DNA from: Dryococelus australis
Lineage: Eukaryota; Arthropoda; Insecta; Phasmatodea; Phasmatidae
DNA: 64,000 nt
NCBI GenBank assembly: GCA_029891345.1
Contig: CM057002.1
Coordinates: 14,832,295-14,896,294, forward strand
Direction: 5' to 3'
The notes under the pieces were generated by a model. It saw nothing but the letters and a program-made list of their open reading frames with translations, did not search any database and had not been told where the DNA came from. Below, in pieces: positions 43,392-54,860 of the stretch. How positions within the stretch are numbered: position 1 is the first letter of the stretch; the number at the start of each line of letters is the position of its first letter. The translations under genes were made by a program, and so were the position numbers.

Positions 43392-43644
43392 ATGACTTCG
43401 CCTATTTTTCCTTACAGTTTTTCCAATATTTTAAAAGGTGATGATGGCGCAAATCCACCATCTTATAAATTAGATAACGCATCTGAAGATCTTAAATTCA
43501 GTTCGCGAATTTCATTCAAATTTTCAAAGCTTACAATTATCACTCTTATATAACATTGACGACAATTTTGAACTTCGAAAAATGGGTGAATATCTAAAGC
43601 AAATAGAAGAAGTGTTAAAAAAATTACTAGAGCTTCGAGTATAA
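43392..43644 (+). pseudogene. Unknown small Polinton protein
   Basis: ATG at 43392 starts TSPIFPYSFSNILKGDDG and runs 54 codons. In another frame the sequence continues to an amphipathic end (FELRKMGEYLKQIEEVLKKL, stop at 43642-43644), suggesting one ~84-residue protein with a C-terminal coiled coil broken by one frameshift. Not recognised. Confidence 0.4.
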
Positions 43645-43807
43645 CATTTTTTTGTTTGTGTCAATTTTATTTGTTATGTGAACCCCGCCTACAAGGTGGG
43701 GTTAGTTGGAAACAAATTATCTTCCCTATTTGTTAATGAATATGGTTTAAATAAATATGTTGACGTTTTTCTTTATCTTAATAAAATTTGTTTGTTTATA
43801 AATAAAA

Positions 43808-44035
43808 ATGGAGAACAATAGTATAAGCAAGCAATGTAAAAAATGTGGTGAAGTTTTAAACATTGAAAGATTTCCATCCCATAAACACACAAAAAATAAG
43901 CACATTAACACATGTAAAAAATGTTACAATGAATATTCTAGAAGTCGCTATGAGTTAAAAAAAGAGGCAGTACTTTGCGAATGTGGAACGTCTGTTTGCG
44001 AGGTAAATTTCGAAAAGCACAAAATACTAAATTGA
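43808..44035 (+). CDS. Zinc-finger protein, copy 1 (open)
   Basis: An intact 75-codon frame. Cys pairs CKKCGE (near residue 10) and CKKCYNEYSRSRYE (near 37), then CECGTSVCEVNFEKHK at the C-terminus, form two zinc-binding units. Such small Cys/His proteins occur in large DNA viruses and Polintons and may bind nucleic acid or recruit partners; the role is unknown. It is followed directly by a decayed second copy. Although open, it is unlikely to be expressed usefully given the state of its neighbours. Confidence 0.55.
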   Translation: MENNSISKQCKKCGEVLNIERFPSHKHTKNKHINTCKKCYNEYSRSRYELKKEAVLCECGTSVCEVNFEKHKILN

Positions 44036-44052
44036 ACAATACTTGTTAAATT

Positions 44053-44290
44053 TTACAATGCGATTCTTCAAGCAAGACCCGCATAGTATGCAGGGAGAAT
44101 AAATCCATCGACGATTTCGCATCTCATAAAAACACAATAGATAAGCATTTTAACACTTGCAAAAAATATTATACCGAATATTCTAAACGACATTATGAGA
44201 AAAAAAAAAAAACAGAAAGTGCCAAGCGAATGCGGAAAATTTGTATGTAACAATTCTCTCAAAAATCATAAAACTAGTAACATGTACATT
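44053..44290 (+). pseudogene. Zinc-finger protein, copy 2 (decayed tandem duplicate)
   Basis: SIDDFASHKNT, DKHFNTCKKYYTEYSKRHYE and, after an A-run frameshift, PSECGKFVCNNSLKNHK parallel copy 1 block by block. The first Cys pair is lost and the second is CKKY, so zinc binding is damaged. A tandem duplicate that decayed after duplication. Confidence 0.6.
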
Positions 44291-44372
44291 ACAGCAATAG
44301 ACATTCTACGTGAAACTCAGTATTCGCCGACTTAATAAATTTAAATTCAAACAACATTTATTATGTATAAAT

Positions 44373-47300
44373 ATGGAGACGAACAACCTAGTGCGTGAGT
44401 TGAGAGAAAAGAAATTGAGCGACTTGAGAGTTATAGTTAGAGAATTAAATATAAAATAATTATATAAATTGCATAAAGATAATCTTATTGCAAATATTAT
44501 TCAGAAGATCGAATATAAATTTAAAAATCCTATTGAGAATCTAAATGATTTAATAGTTGCTGAATTAAGAACTAATGCTAAAAGCTTTAAAATAAAAAAT
44601 ATAATTTAGTAAACGCTGATTTAATTACAGTTCTTATGCCAATCATTAATAATGAACAAATAAAAAGAAACTTTGCAAATTTACCTTTTCCAAAAAACAA
44701 ATGTTCCCTTTTTCCAATAGTGTATATGTGAACAACAAAAATAGAAAAACTAATAACACATACGAAGAGGAGAAAGCTTTCAATTGCCAGTTATCAACTT
44801 ATAACATTGAAAACAATTTTAATATGGCGTTGCCCAGAATTTTTTTAGCATCGGTAAAGCAACATTTGTTCAACATATTACACAGTCAACTTATAAAACC
44901 TAGAGCTGTAAAGTCCAACATTAAATTTGCTGCTCATTTTCGAAGCCGAAAAACTGGTGAGGTCAAATATTTGACGACATTTAATCATACGCAATTACAA
45001 TATTGAATGAGGGAGGCATAAAAAAATTTTACAAACAAATAACAAATTATATAGTTGCACGAATAAAAACCATTGAAAGAAGCACCTCAGATTGGGGTTT
45101 ACATAGCATAATTGGGTTGCAACTAGCCATAAATAAGTATAATCCATTAGATTGATCGTCATATATTGAACTAGCAGAAGTGATTAAGAATTAAAAAAAC
45201 ATGCATTAATGCGAAGAACAATAATGAAAAATGTTTTCTTTGGGCAATAAAATCTGCTTTGTTTCCTTCTGAAAAAGAACCCACAATGAATATCTTAATA
45301 TAAAAATGCGGGTCTCAGTATCGAGAAAGCATTAAATAAACGTGGATATCCTATAAAAATTGACGATATTCCAAAAATAGAAAATCAAATTGATATTTAT
45401 ATAAATGTTTACTCTATTGATGATAAATTCAAATTTTATCCACTAAAGCTTACAGAAAATAAAAAAAACGAACACATAAATTTACTTTATTTTAAAAATG
45501 GCGAAAACTCGCATTATTGTTGGATAAAAGATTTACAGAAGTTGCGTTCAGCACAATAAAGTAAACACAAAAGTAAAATTTATATTTGCGATATGTCTCT
45601 TCAATTTTTTTTATTCCTAAGAGAAATTAAATAAACACACGGAAGATTGTACAAAAAATGAAACAGTAAAGATAATCTTGCCTTCAAAAGGCGAACGAAA
45701 AAATTTAAAAATATAAAACACACTACGAAAGTTTCTTTCGCAATATATGCAGATTTTGAATCAATTTTGAAGAAAATATCAACCCGCAAACCAAATCCAA
45801 GAGAAATAAAAAAAAATCAACTTACTCAAAAAATATTCAGTTTTAACAGAAGATGACATTGATAATGGTCTGTACAAAGAAATACTCAAAGAAAAATATA
45901 CACTTACAAATGAGCAAATAAATAACATTAATTTAAAATTTAATGATGTATCATATACAATTAAATTTCAGGTACACAAAGCTTCTAGTTTTTGCTATTA
46001 TATTGTATCTGCTTATGGCGAGTGTAAACCGTCAGTTGTATAACGAGGTCCGAATGCACATAAAATTTTAATACAATCAATAAAAAGGGAAGTAGAAGAT
46101 ATTGGTGAGATTTATTTACAAATTGAGCCAGTGCACCCACTAACAACAGAATAAAGTATATTACATAGGAAATCAAAAAAATGCACCGTATGCAAATGCA
46201 AATATTCTAAAGACAGTAAAAAAGTGCGTAATCATGATCATATAAGTGGAAAATTTATTAAGCCAACGTGCAATAATTGTAATTTACAATTAAAATTACC
46301 AAATTTTGTACCAACTTATTTTCAAAACTTAGCAGGTTTTGATGCTTTCTTATTCATTAAAGAGTTAGGCTATGAGGAAAAAATAAAAAGGTTGATTTAC
46401 TTGCGAATAACAAAGAAAAGTTTATAACTTTTGGGAAGAAAAAAAAGAGAAAATTTGAAGGTGCGATTTATAGACACATTCAAATTTATGGCTAGTAGTT
46501 TAAATAAATTAAAGTCAAATTTAACTAAAGAACAAATGAAACAAACACAAAAACATTTTCCAGAAAATAATATAGAATTGGTTATTAAAATAGGTGTTTA
46601 CCCTTATGATTATATGGATGATTTTTAAAAAATGTAACGAAACTCAACTTCCCCAAAGGAGTGAGTTTTATAATAAACTAAACCAAAATAGTATATCTGA
46701 TGATGAATACGAACATGCAAAAATATATGGAACTAATTTAATTTAAAAATCTTGGTGAATACCATGATTTATATATAAAAGTGATGTACTATTGTTAGCA
46801 GAAATATTCGAAGATTTTAGAAACACATGTATAAATTCTTATGGTCTAGACCTTGCTTGGTATTTTACAGCACCAGGTTTACCGTGGGATGCAATGTTAA
46901 AAATGTCTAAGCAATCATTAGATTTATTACATGATTATGATATGATTTTAATGATTGAAAAAGTAGTTCGAGGCAGTATTTCACAATGTTGTAAGCGATA
47001 TGCTAAAGCAAATAACGAATATTTGGAAGACTTTAATCCAAATCAAGAATCAAATTATTTTTCTTATCTCGATGTGAATAATTTATATAGTTGGGCAATG
47101 TCTCATAATTTACCATATGGTGGGGGTACTATGCATTAAATTATTTAGAGTATTGGAGTGGGAACATTTTAGATTTGGTGTATGATTCTGAGTTTGGTTA
47201 TATATTAGAAGTTGATTTAGAATATTCGCAAGAAATACATTATTTACACAAAGATCTTCGATTTTGTCCAGAAAATAAGTTAGTTCCAAGTACCAATGAA

Positions 47301-48240
47301 TCCAAACTATTAACAACTTTACATAAAAAAGAAAAATTTATACTACAATATCGCAGTTTGAAACAGTGCCTAAATAATGGACTGAAGCTTACAAAAATAC
47401 ACAGAATATTGACATTTAATCGATCTGATTAGTTAAAGAAGTATATGGATTTCAACACAATGATGAGGACTACTGCAAAAAATGAACTTGAAAAGGACTT
47501 TTATAAACTGATGAATAATTCTATATTTGGTAAAGTACTGACGCATATAAGAAACAGAGTAGATACAAGGCTGGTTTCAAGTGAACAAATTTGCGAAAAA
47601 TAAGTTGCAAAGCCAAATTTTAATAAAAGTGCTATTTTTAATGAAAGTCTTGCAGCTATTCACATGAATAAAACTAATGAAAATTTAATAAGTCAATTTA
47701 TGTTGGCATAGCCATTTTGGATATTTAGAAAGAATTAATGTACGATTGCCACTATAAAATTATGAAGCCAAAATATGGTGACAAAATTGTATTGTGTTTT
47801 CAAGATACCAGCTCTTATTTTTATAACATTAAATCAGAAGATTTTTATGAAGCCATCGAGTCGATGTTAGATAAATTTGACACGGGCTACTATCCAAAAA
47901 AAAATATTTATAACATGCCACAAATAAATAAAAAAAATTTAGGCAAAATGAAATATGAGTGTAATTGCAATGTAATTGGAAAATGTGTTGGTTTATGAGA
48001 AAATAAGTATGCATACAGAGTTTAGGATAAACAAAACAAAAGAGCAAAAGTTGTGAAAAAGTGTTTTGCCAATAACATAATTAATTTTGATGACTATAAG
48101 AAAGGTGCATTTAATGAGAAAATTCAACATAAGACAATTAATTTGACAAGTAGTGAGAAACATAAAAAAATATACAGTAGAAGTTAATAAAAGAGAATTA
48201 TACTAGAAAATAGAAAATTTATACTTTGCCCCATGGATAT
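44373..48240 (+). pseudogene. Protein-primed DNA polymerase B (Polinton), decayed
   Basis: Replicates the element from protein-capped ends. ATG at 44373 opens two SAP-like motifs (LSDLRVIVRELNIK; LNDLIVAELRTNAKSFKIKN). Exonuclease: the Exo I block YADFESIL (45745-45768), then the VRNHDHISGKF and CNNCNLQLK zinc/HNH-like insert and GFDAFLFIKEL (Exo II region, about 46335). Next VRFIDTFKFMASSL (about 46462) and PYDYMDDF. Polymerase: RGSISQCCKRY, motif A SYLDVNNLYSWAMS (Asp at 47071-47073), motif B KLMNNSIFGK (near 47510), motif C FQDTSSYFY (47801-47818) with Ser in place of the second catalytic Asp of DTD. A span of ~3.9 kb is normal. Many stops and frameshifts. Confidence 0.88.
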
Positions 48241-48419
48241 CAAAATTCAAAAATGTATCAATGAGAGGTGGGATCAATTTTTCATCCAAACTATTTCTGA
48301 AAGAAAAGTTTTATATTTTATTAATTAGAGGTGGTAGACATTTTGCATACCATCTAAATTCTGAAAGAAAAATTTTATATTTTATTAATGAGGTGTGATG
48401 ATTAAGAAAAATATTTAAA
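48241..48419 (+). repeat. Short direct repeat between polymerase and ATPase
   Basis: TTCTGAAAGAAAAGTTTTAT and its near copy with AAAATTTTAT occur at about 48294 and 48359, followed in both by ATTTTATTAAT and a GAGGTG block. Unit spacing is about 65 bp. Confidence 0.6.
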
Positions 48420-49185
48420 ATCATATGATCAATTCGGTGTTAGTGAAATCAGAACTATTGTTTGTTAACTTGAAAACTTTATTATTGTCCATTTATTACA
48501 AAAATTATTGTAATTAAATGAAACAAGTTGATGGGGTGTTGGTGTTTTAATTTCTGAGGAAACTTCCAAGAATAAGAAAAATTGCGAACTTTTGCCCGAT
48601 AATCTTAGAGGGTTGATTGTATGGCCAAGCAAGTTCGCAAAGACAAATTTAAACATTAATTTTATTTATAAGACAGGATGGCTAAATTTTAATTGACTCT
48701 ATGTTTGCTCTAAAAGTTTGACCCAACCAAAATATATTCAATAACAAATAAATTCTGAAGTGATGTCCATGTAATGATAAAATGGCTTATTTCTTAAGTA
48801 GCAATGGTGAAATGGTTTCACTAGATCAATGTGAAAATATTCTTTCGAAACTTTTGATGGTGTAATATTGGATGAGCAATATGTAGTCTACAAATATTTT
48901 ACTAGAGGTTTGCATAAAAATATTGAGGTTTTTTTTTATCTTGCGCAGACACATTCCAGAGTCCCCAAGCAATAAGTACGAGATAACACAAGTTTTCTGT
49001 GTATATTTCGACAAGATGAACCAAACTTGAAACATATATATTGGAATTTTGTTGGAGGAAACATGAGTTTTGAGAAATTTAAAGATATATGTGCCATGTG
49101 CTGGGATGAAAATTATGGTTTTTTAACATTAGATTTGAGTATAAAAATGAATAATAAGAAGTACAGAACAAAAAATAAATTTTTT
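48420..49185 (+). pseudogene. Packaging ATPase (FtsK/HerA type), decayed
   Basis: Would pump DNA into the capsid. LLPDNLRGLIVWPSKFAKTN (ending 48648) contains the Walker A position, here WPSKFAKT instead of GxxxxGKT, so nucleotide binding is probably lost. CSKSLTQPKY follows. The Walker B-like DGVILDEQ has its Asp at 48871-48873. Then YKYFTRGLHKNIEVFFYLAQ, RVPKQ, a polar stretch with FRQDEPNLKHIYWNF and CAMCWDENYGFLTLDLS, all in the order known from Polinton ATPases. Stops before and after the Walker A segment and at 48990. Last gene before the right end, same strand as the polymerase. Confidence 0.78.
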
Positions 49186-49269
49186 TATATTTTATCTCTC
49201 TCTTATGAATTCAATATTTGTGTAGTTTCGCAGCTGCGAATACCAATAACTTACACAATCTAGCTTATC

Positions 49270-49900
49270 ATCTTCATTTACTGCACTGCAGCGCATTCTC
49301 GTAGTAATAGAGAAAAGCTTATCTGCTCTCTCGACCACAACTAAACTTCAATGCACTCTCAGAGTGAAAAAAAAAAAAAAGCATATATACACTCTCGCTC
49401 GCAACTGAACTGCGGCGTGTTCTGGCCTCAGTTGTGCAAGTTTTCCCCGTCAGTGAACTCTGTCCGCAACAGGAAATATGTTATCATACTGTGCTGATAT
49501 CTCTGCTGCCACTACTCTCGACGAGTGCTGATGCGAAAAATTATCTCCTCGTAGAGAACACACACTACGAATCACTGCTGCAAGAGTAAATAAAATATTT
49601 CCTCGCCAAACATCGAACACTCCCATTATTAACATTGTAGTTCACCACATTCAGCATTTTTATCAGCTTCTCACTCGCCCAGCCACTTTGGCTCAGTGGT
49701 TGGGTGCTTGGTTTGTAACTCGAGGTTCGGGGTTCGATCCCTGGTTGAGAGAATAATTTATGTGCCCACACTATTAAATTATCACCAAACCATTCAAAAT
49801 TTGGGCCAAAAACCATTTCATTGCAAGATTCCCTACAGCGTATGAGAGAGCACAAGAAAAAATAAAAAATCCATCACCTCTCCACTAAAAAAAATAAATA
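49270..49900 (+). mobile_element. GC-richer insert with tRNA-like promoter inside the Polinton
   Basis: Base composition rises above the AT-rich Polinton on both sides. TGGCTCAGTGGTTGGGTGC (about 49689) and GGTTCGGGGTTCGATCCC (about 49725) look like A and B boxes at tRNA spacing, so this resembles a SINE of a family different from the copies outside. Boundaries and target duplication were not found. The left part (49270-49670) may be a separate piece. Confidence 0.45.
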
Positions 49901-50082
49901 AAAGTATAGCCAGTAGATAAGGTGATGGTTTCTCCAATTGAAGTTTTGTTGATGCTAAAATATGGCCGAAACATTAAAAATGGAGTCCCTGGCACAATAG
50001 AAATATCTGTTAACTCCAAAACACATTAATTTGCTCATAAACCTTGCGTATTTTTTAATATGTACACATGTTTTATAAATTC
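49901..50082. other. Polinton right non-coding spacer
   Basis: AT-rich DNA between the insert and the right terminal repeat. Nothing recognised. Confidence 0.4.
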
Positions 50083-50604
50083 AGTTGATGACTATAGCAG
50101 ATCTTGGCACAACTCAATATTTTAACTAAAATTCAACCAATTTCATGCTAAATTCAAACAAATTTCTAATTCCCCGTCAAATTTTTCAACGCGCAAATCA
50201 AAATCAAAATCAGTTTTCAACTTATGTTCACTCTTTGTGTGCGGTTCTTTAAAGACTAATTTTCGAGCTAAATCATCATATTTTTGATGAAATTCCCAGA
50301 ATCTTCATACTTTTCTTGGGATATTATTTGTAAATATTTGCTTTTTCAACCTAATTTTAGCATCATTCGCCCTGAAAATGGACCACTGATCAAAGAGTGA
50401 ACAAAGTATGTTTTTTTTTTGTTAAAAGTGCGCTTAATTAAGAATACAGATTTGGGTTAAATGATCTTGTTTTGGGGGGTGAAATTGAAGAGACGAATCG
50501 TATTTTCAGAAGAGATTGAAAAATTTTTGCTTGAATTTGTAAATTGTTGTGTGAATTTTAGTTAAATTATTGAGTTACGCCAATATCTGCTGTAGTCTTC
50601 TACT
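50083..50604 (+). repeat. Polinton right terminal repeat
   Basis: 522 bp, direct repeat of 32315-32922. The inner end (AGTTGATGACTATAGCAG) is more diverged than the outer. No copy of CAAATA adjoins its inner edge, so it is not an independent insertion at that site. Confidence 0.88.
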
Positions 50605-50610
50605 CAAATA
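50605..50610 (+). repeat. Polinton target-site duplication, right
   Basis: CAAATA immediately after the right terminus, identical to 32309-32314. Confidence 0.88.
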
Positions 50611-51240
50611 GTTTTGGGATAGACGGTTTTAGGGAAAATATTTCTGCAAAAGATATTTCGGGACAAATAAAATTGGGGAAAACCATGGCAAAAAAATTGT
50701 CACTTGAAATAGTTCTATAACAAAAGTAGCTAGTAAACATAATTAAATTTAAAAAAAAAAAACATGGTATACACAATTCTGGGGGTAAAATTTATCAACT
50801 CGTTGTTTAAGACGATAATTGATTAAACATCGTTAAGACAAAATACTTCATGACGAATTTTGCATTCTTTTGCGCAAATGTATCACGCATTGAAGTAATC
50901 ATACACAACATCAGCAGCATTTCCACAGATAATTACTCATTATTCTTATTTATTTTGATGTCTTTAGCAGGGATGTATTTTGTGTGCAGAATGTTGCGTC
51001 ATTTTATTGGTAAACCTTTGTAATTCTAACAGCTACTGGAAACATTTCATGCCATTCTCGATGTCCAGCTTCCGAAATCTTGGTTTCCCATGTTTACTTA
51101 ATACAGTTCTACTATCGTAATGAATTTTGCATGCAAACGTGAATGGTGCACATTTTCAAACACTCGCTTCTCTTACATTGGCTCACTCTTAAGGTCCCCG
51201 TCCTGGTTCTGCATAGGCGCCATGCATAAATTCTGCTGCT
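50611..51240. other. No gene recognised
   Basis: Host flank of the Polinton, AT-rich. No domain-bearing frame. Confidence 0.4.
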
Positions 51241-51480
51241 ATAGGCTTTTCACGGTAAAGTGACATTTTAAGGCCCTGCTAAATATTTCCTTTCAGTGAA
51301 TTTCTATCCTTCTTCCACTTTTTAATGTAAACATGGTTATGAATCTAATATACACAGTGTTTATATTTCACCACTCTCAAAATATAACGTGTGAGACTGC
51401 AATGACATATTTTATTTATCAGTGGTTAATGGCAGTTGGGTGGGTCTTAAAAAGTGCTCACTTTACCGCGAATAGCATAT
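51241..51480 (+). mobile_element. MITE family C copy 4
   Basis: ATAGGCTTTTCACGGTAAAG to CTCACTTTACCGCGAATAGC, 240 bp, with TAATGTAAACATGGTTATGA and ACACAGTGTTTATATTTCAC inside as in copy 1. Confidence 0.78.
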
Positions 51481-53815
51481 ACCGAGATACATGCGTCCTC
51501 TATACAGGATTCCGCTCGCCTGCAACTATTTTCCGCGTACCAGACCTCGAAACGCGTTAGCTCTAAGGTCGACTCTTGCTCGCTCACCACTTGCTTCATC
51601 ACCTCAATGTGCAAGGCGCTCAACTTGCATGAAGCTTTCCCGTCGGCGACTCGTCTGAACGTGACTTTAAGCAACGATCCTACCATGTTTGGCGAGCTAT
51701 TAAAGTTAAAAATATAATGTGTATCTAACGACAACTCAAGAGTTCCTTTATAGACAATTATCCGCTTAAAATGATTCAGAAAAAATTATTTTTAATGGTG
51801 TTCACGATGAAGTGAGCACGATTGAAATCAACCTAAAAAAAAAATGTCACTGCTGTAACATAAACTTTTGCAATATCTACATTCATCATTATAATCGATG
51901 TATATTTTTTCACATTCTACAGTGTCGATGTCAAGCAATGTAATTTGCACACGTTTTTCACATGTTTCAATTTTATTTATTTATATTAATTTTCGTATCT
52001 TTAGGATTTTGAATGACCAGATGTTAGAATGGCAATAACTTATGTATAAATTCCTTTGATAATTAGATTTGATTTTTGTTTGTATTTTAATTAATAATTC
52101 AATATCTTCATTAATTTTCTTGGTCTTACACCATTGTAATTGTTTCAGGGAATTTACTGTGTTATTTTTTATTACTTTCTACGAGACCCTAACTCTTTGA
52201 CATAGGGAATTAGGCCGTTAGGAGTGTGTCAGATGAACTGTTTGAGTAGGAAGCTGTCTGATTGGCTGGCAGGTTTGAATCCTGCACCACCACTGGTTAG
52301 CGTGATAGCGTAGGGCTAGGCGGGTAATTTCAGTTAGGAGATTGTTCCCTCTGCCGCCATATTTCAACAGGTTAAGACCTAAGTCAGAAGTTGGACGTAG
52401 CATAGGTATTTTAAGTAGTATATTAGGGTGTTTTGGTTTCTACAGCTTGCTTGATTAATATTGTTTTGTTTCTACATAGAGAAGTGTGCTGTAGAACCCC
52501 CACCCCCAACCCGTATTGTAAGCAGCTGTCAGTTAGACGCTGTGACGTTCCGTGAGCTGTAAGCCACGTTAAGAAACGCCTTAATTCTGCGAAGTTTGAA
52601 TACTACTCTACATTTTCCTGAGTTCCCGCCCTGCTTTCTACTATAAATGGTATAATCCTACAAGTAAACTATTTTTCTATACTACTGGTTTTTCTACGGA
52701 TTTAGTCTACACGTCGTATTGGCCTAAGAGAGCGGCCATTTGTAATAGAACATTTTACACAATGCCATGTTGGCACGGAGTTTTTAACAGCTAAGAACAA
52801 GCATATTGTAACCATAATTAAACCTCAGAGAGAAAGTTTTTATTGTTCTGCCACTAAGCTGAGCCAAGTTTAATTTTTCAAGTAATAATTTCAAACATTT
52901 TCATTCAGTGATTTTTTTTTGAAGTGCCAAACTGACACGTCAGACTAGTTTACGTTTTTTTTTAAATAAGGGTATTGTTAACAACCGTCTGATCACTTCC
53001 TATAGGCAGTGCTAATTTGAATGATTTTCATAAACCCTTTGCTATTGATATTCAGGATTTTACATTAATTTCACTTACAGCCAGAATACATACCAATTAA
53101 ATAAAAGTAACTGAATTTGAAATAAAAAAAAAATTGTCTGGGAACTTAGTTTGACGTCTTTTCCTATTTGCATGAATAATTGTTTTCACTTCCTCGCCTT
53201 CACTAATAACCCAGTTCTGCATAATTTCTGCTTGTCCTTATGGGAAGTAAGTTGAATAATTTTCAGAGTGTGACAAATGGTCACTGGTCTCAAGTAAGTG
53301 TGGTAAACTAAGGTGAGTGTTCTTCTCATCTAACGTCTGGTTCTCGAGCTTGCAAGGGGCAAGCAGACGTTTTCCTCAGGGGAGAAATATTCTACTATCA
53401 CACTGCTCAGTTGTACTAAATTATGCCAACAATATACCTAACCTAAAACACGATATCAACACATGCTTTTATTTCACACTGTTTTGTAAGCCTATGGGAG
53501 AGTATGGTTATGCAAACAGCTCAATAGTACACTAGCGTTATTCCACACGTTGCCACGTATTTTCTATTCAGTGTCGCGCGGTAATATCCTGTCTGCTAAT
53601 GTTATTACTAAGTACTTGGAATAGGCCTACAGTAAGAGCAGTAGATACATATGGCAGAGTACTTAGCATTGTGTGACGCATGCACTGCAGGCATGCTACG
53701 TGTACGTTTTTCAGTAAGATGGTGTGCATGAACTATAGTAATATTCTGGCTGTATTGACACACGGAAGACGGCTTCGTGTTAATTTACTATGTGAATGTA
53801 TGTTCACACTTCACT
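51481..53815. other. No gene recognised
   Basis: One isolated MITE-terminus-like sequence (GTTCACGATGAAGTGAGCAC near 51801). A B-box-like GGTTTGAATCCTGC near 52270 has no convincing A box. The 51447-51734 frames on both strands mirror each other and have no domain. Confidence 0.4.
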
Positions 53816-54186
53816 GCTCATATCTGCATATAATTTAACGGGCACACTGTGTGACATGCGCCCAGTAAAGTTGATAACGATGGAGGGAAAGTAGTTCCAT
53901 ATATTAAAGTCGAATAAACACTGTTGGGTAACCTTCTGTGATAACTAGAAATTGTTCATTTCGCTTTCTGATTTTTTAAAATGAATCTAAGTGTAAAAAT
54001 GAGCAGATATATAATCTATTCACTTTTCTAAAAATTTCAAAATTTGAACTTTACCAACGCATGAATAAAGTTACGAGGGCCATGACGATGTTTATTCTAA
54101 ATAAGGCGGAAGAATACACAATGTGCGTAATAGTATATCTTCAGCAGGGCATTCAAAAGTGCTCATTTTACTGTGAACAGACTATA
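53816..54186 (-). mobile_element. MITE family B copy 5, left-truncated
   Basis: GACATGCGCCCAGTAAAGTT, AATAAGGCGGAAGAATACAC and the closing AGTGCTCATTTTACTGTGAA identify it. The left terminus is missing. Confidence 0.65.
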
Positions 54187-54587
54187 GTTGTTTTCACGCC
54201 CAATAAATATGTTCGTAGTTGAAATTAGAACTCGGAACTTGTAGATATGTTTTTTTTTTTATGTTTAGACACCACTGCGAAACATCCAATATATTTTTTT
54301 TTTATCACGTGTTTTCTATCAAACGTGTTCTACGGACGTCGTGCGCTGTAGAGATGGAGCTCGTAATTTAAAAATTATTCCATTAAGCGTGCAAATAAAA
54401 ATACGAATGGCCAACAATAGGATCAAAGACTGCCAATATCGCACCGATGCTTATGAGAGACTTCTAAGAGAGGCTGAAATTAGACGAAACCTCTTTATAG
54501 ATGTGAACTAAAAATTCATATTTCTCGTATCCCTAGTCAGCAAAACTGCGGAAAAGTATTTTTTTATTATGGCGAACGGATGTATAT
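54187..54587. other. No gene recognised
   Basis: Non-coding spacer. Confidence 0.35.
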
Positions 54588-54843
54588 TGCAGTGGTGTAG
54601 TGGTTGGTCTACTCGCCTCCCACCTGGGCGTACTGGGTTCCTTTCCCGGTGGGGTCGCTACCGGATTTTCACACCTGGGAATCGTCCTGGACGATCCCGA
54701 TGTCTGGCGGGTTTTCTCTGGGTCCTCCCGTTTCCTACGCCTTTGCATTCCGGCGCTGCCCCATATTCACCTTACTTCATCATCATCGGCTGTGAAGACT
54801 TCGATGTTAAGAGCTGCCCAAATTTCTTCACTCACTAACTCAC
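54588..54843 (+). mobile_element. tRNA-derived SINE copy 7
   Basis: Head AGTGGTGTAGTGGTTGGTCT, CTCGCCTCCCACCTGGGCG and body GGCGGGTTTTCTCTGGGTCC. The B box is altered (GGGTTCCTTTCCC), so Pol III promotion is probably lost. Four overlapping frames are its shadows. Confidence 0.8.
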
Positions 54844-54860
54844 TCACTCTACTATATTAA

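Larger units (their letters stand above)
32315..50604. mobile_element. Fossil Polinton/Maverick, 18.3 kb
   Basis: Termini AGTAGAAGACTATAG and the inverse ...TAGTCTTCTACT (5'-AG...CT-3'), with CAAATA at 32309-32314 and 50605-50610 as a 6-bp target duplication. Size, AG/CT ends and 6-bp duplication are the Polinton hallmarks. The cargo confirms it: capsid protein, adenain-like protease, integrase with chromodomain, protein-primed polymerase B and packaging ATPase. The element is clearly more AT-rich than its surroundings. Every core gene is broken, so it cannot act alone. In its terminal regions the ~0.5-kb repeats are in direct orientation, which is atypical. Confidence 0.93.

Noticed and set aside
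49685-49755. Functional tRNA gene
   Set aside because: A and B box-like motifs are present but I cannot fold a cloverleaf with a paired acceptor stem. More likely a SINE head.
32315-50604. Retrotransposon with LTRs (because of the direct terminal repeats)
   Set aside because: No reverse transcriptase or gag. Polymerase B, the protease type, the ATPase, the AG...CT ends and the 6-bp duplication point to a Polinton.
32315-50604. Assembly contamination by a free virus
   Set aside because: A matching 6-bp host duplication at both ends and pervasive decay show an old chromosomal insertion.
52210-52290. tRNA-like sequence (GGTTTGAATCCTGC)
   Set aside because: Only a B-box-like match, with no A box or acceptor pairing.
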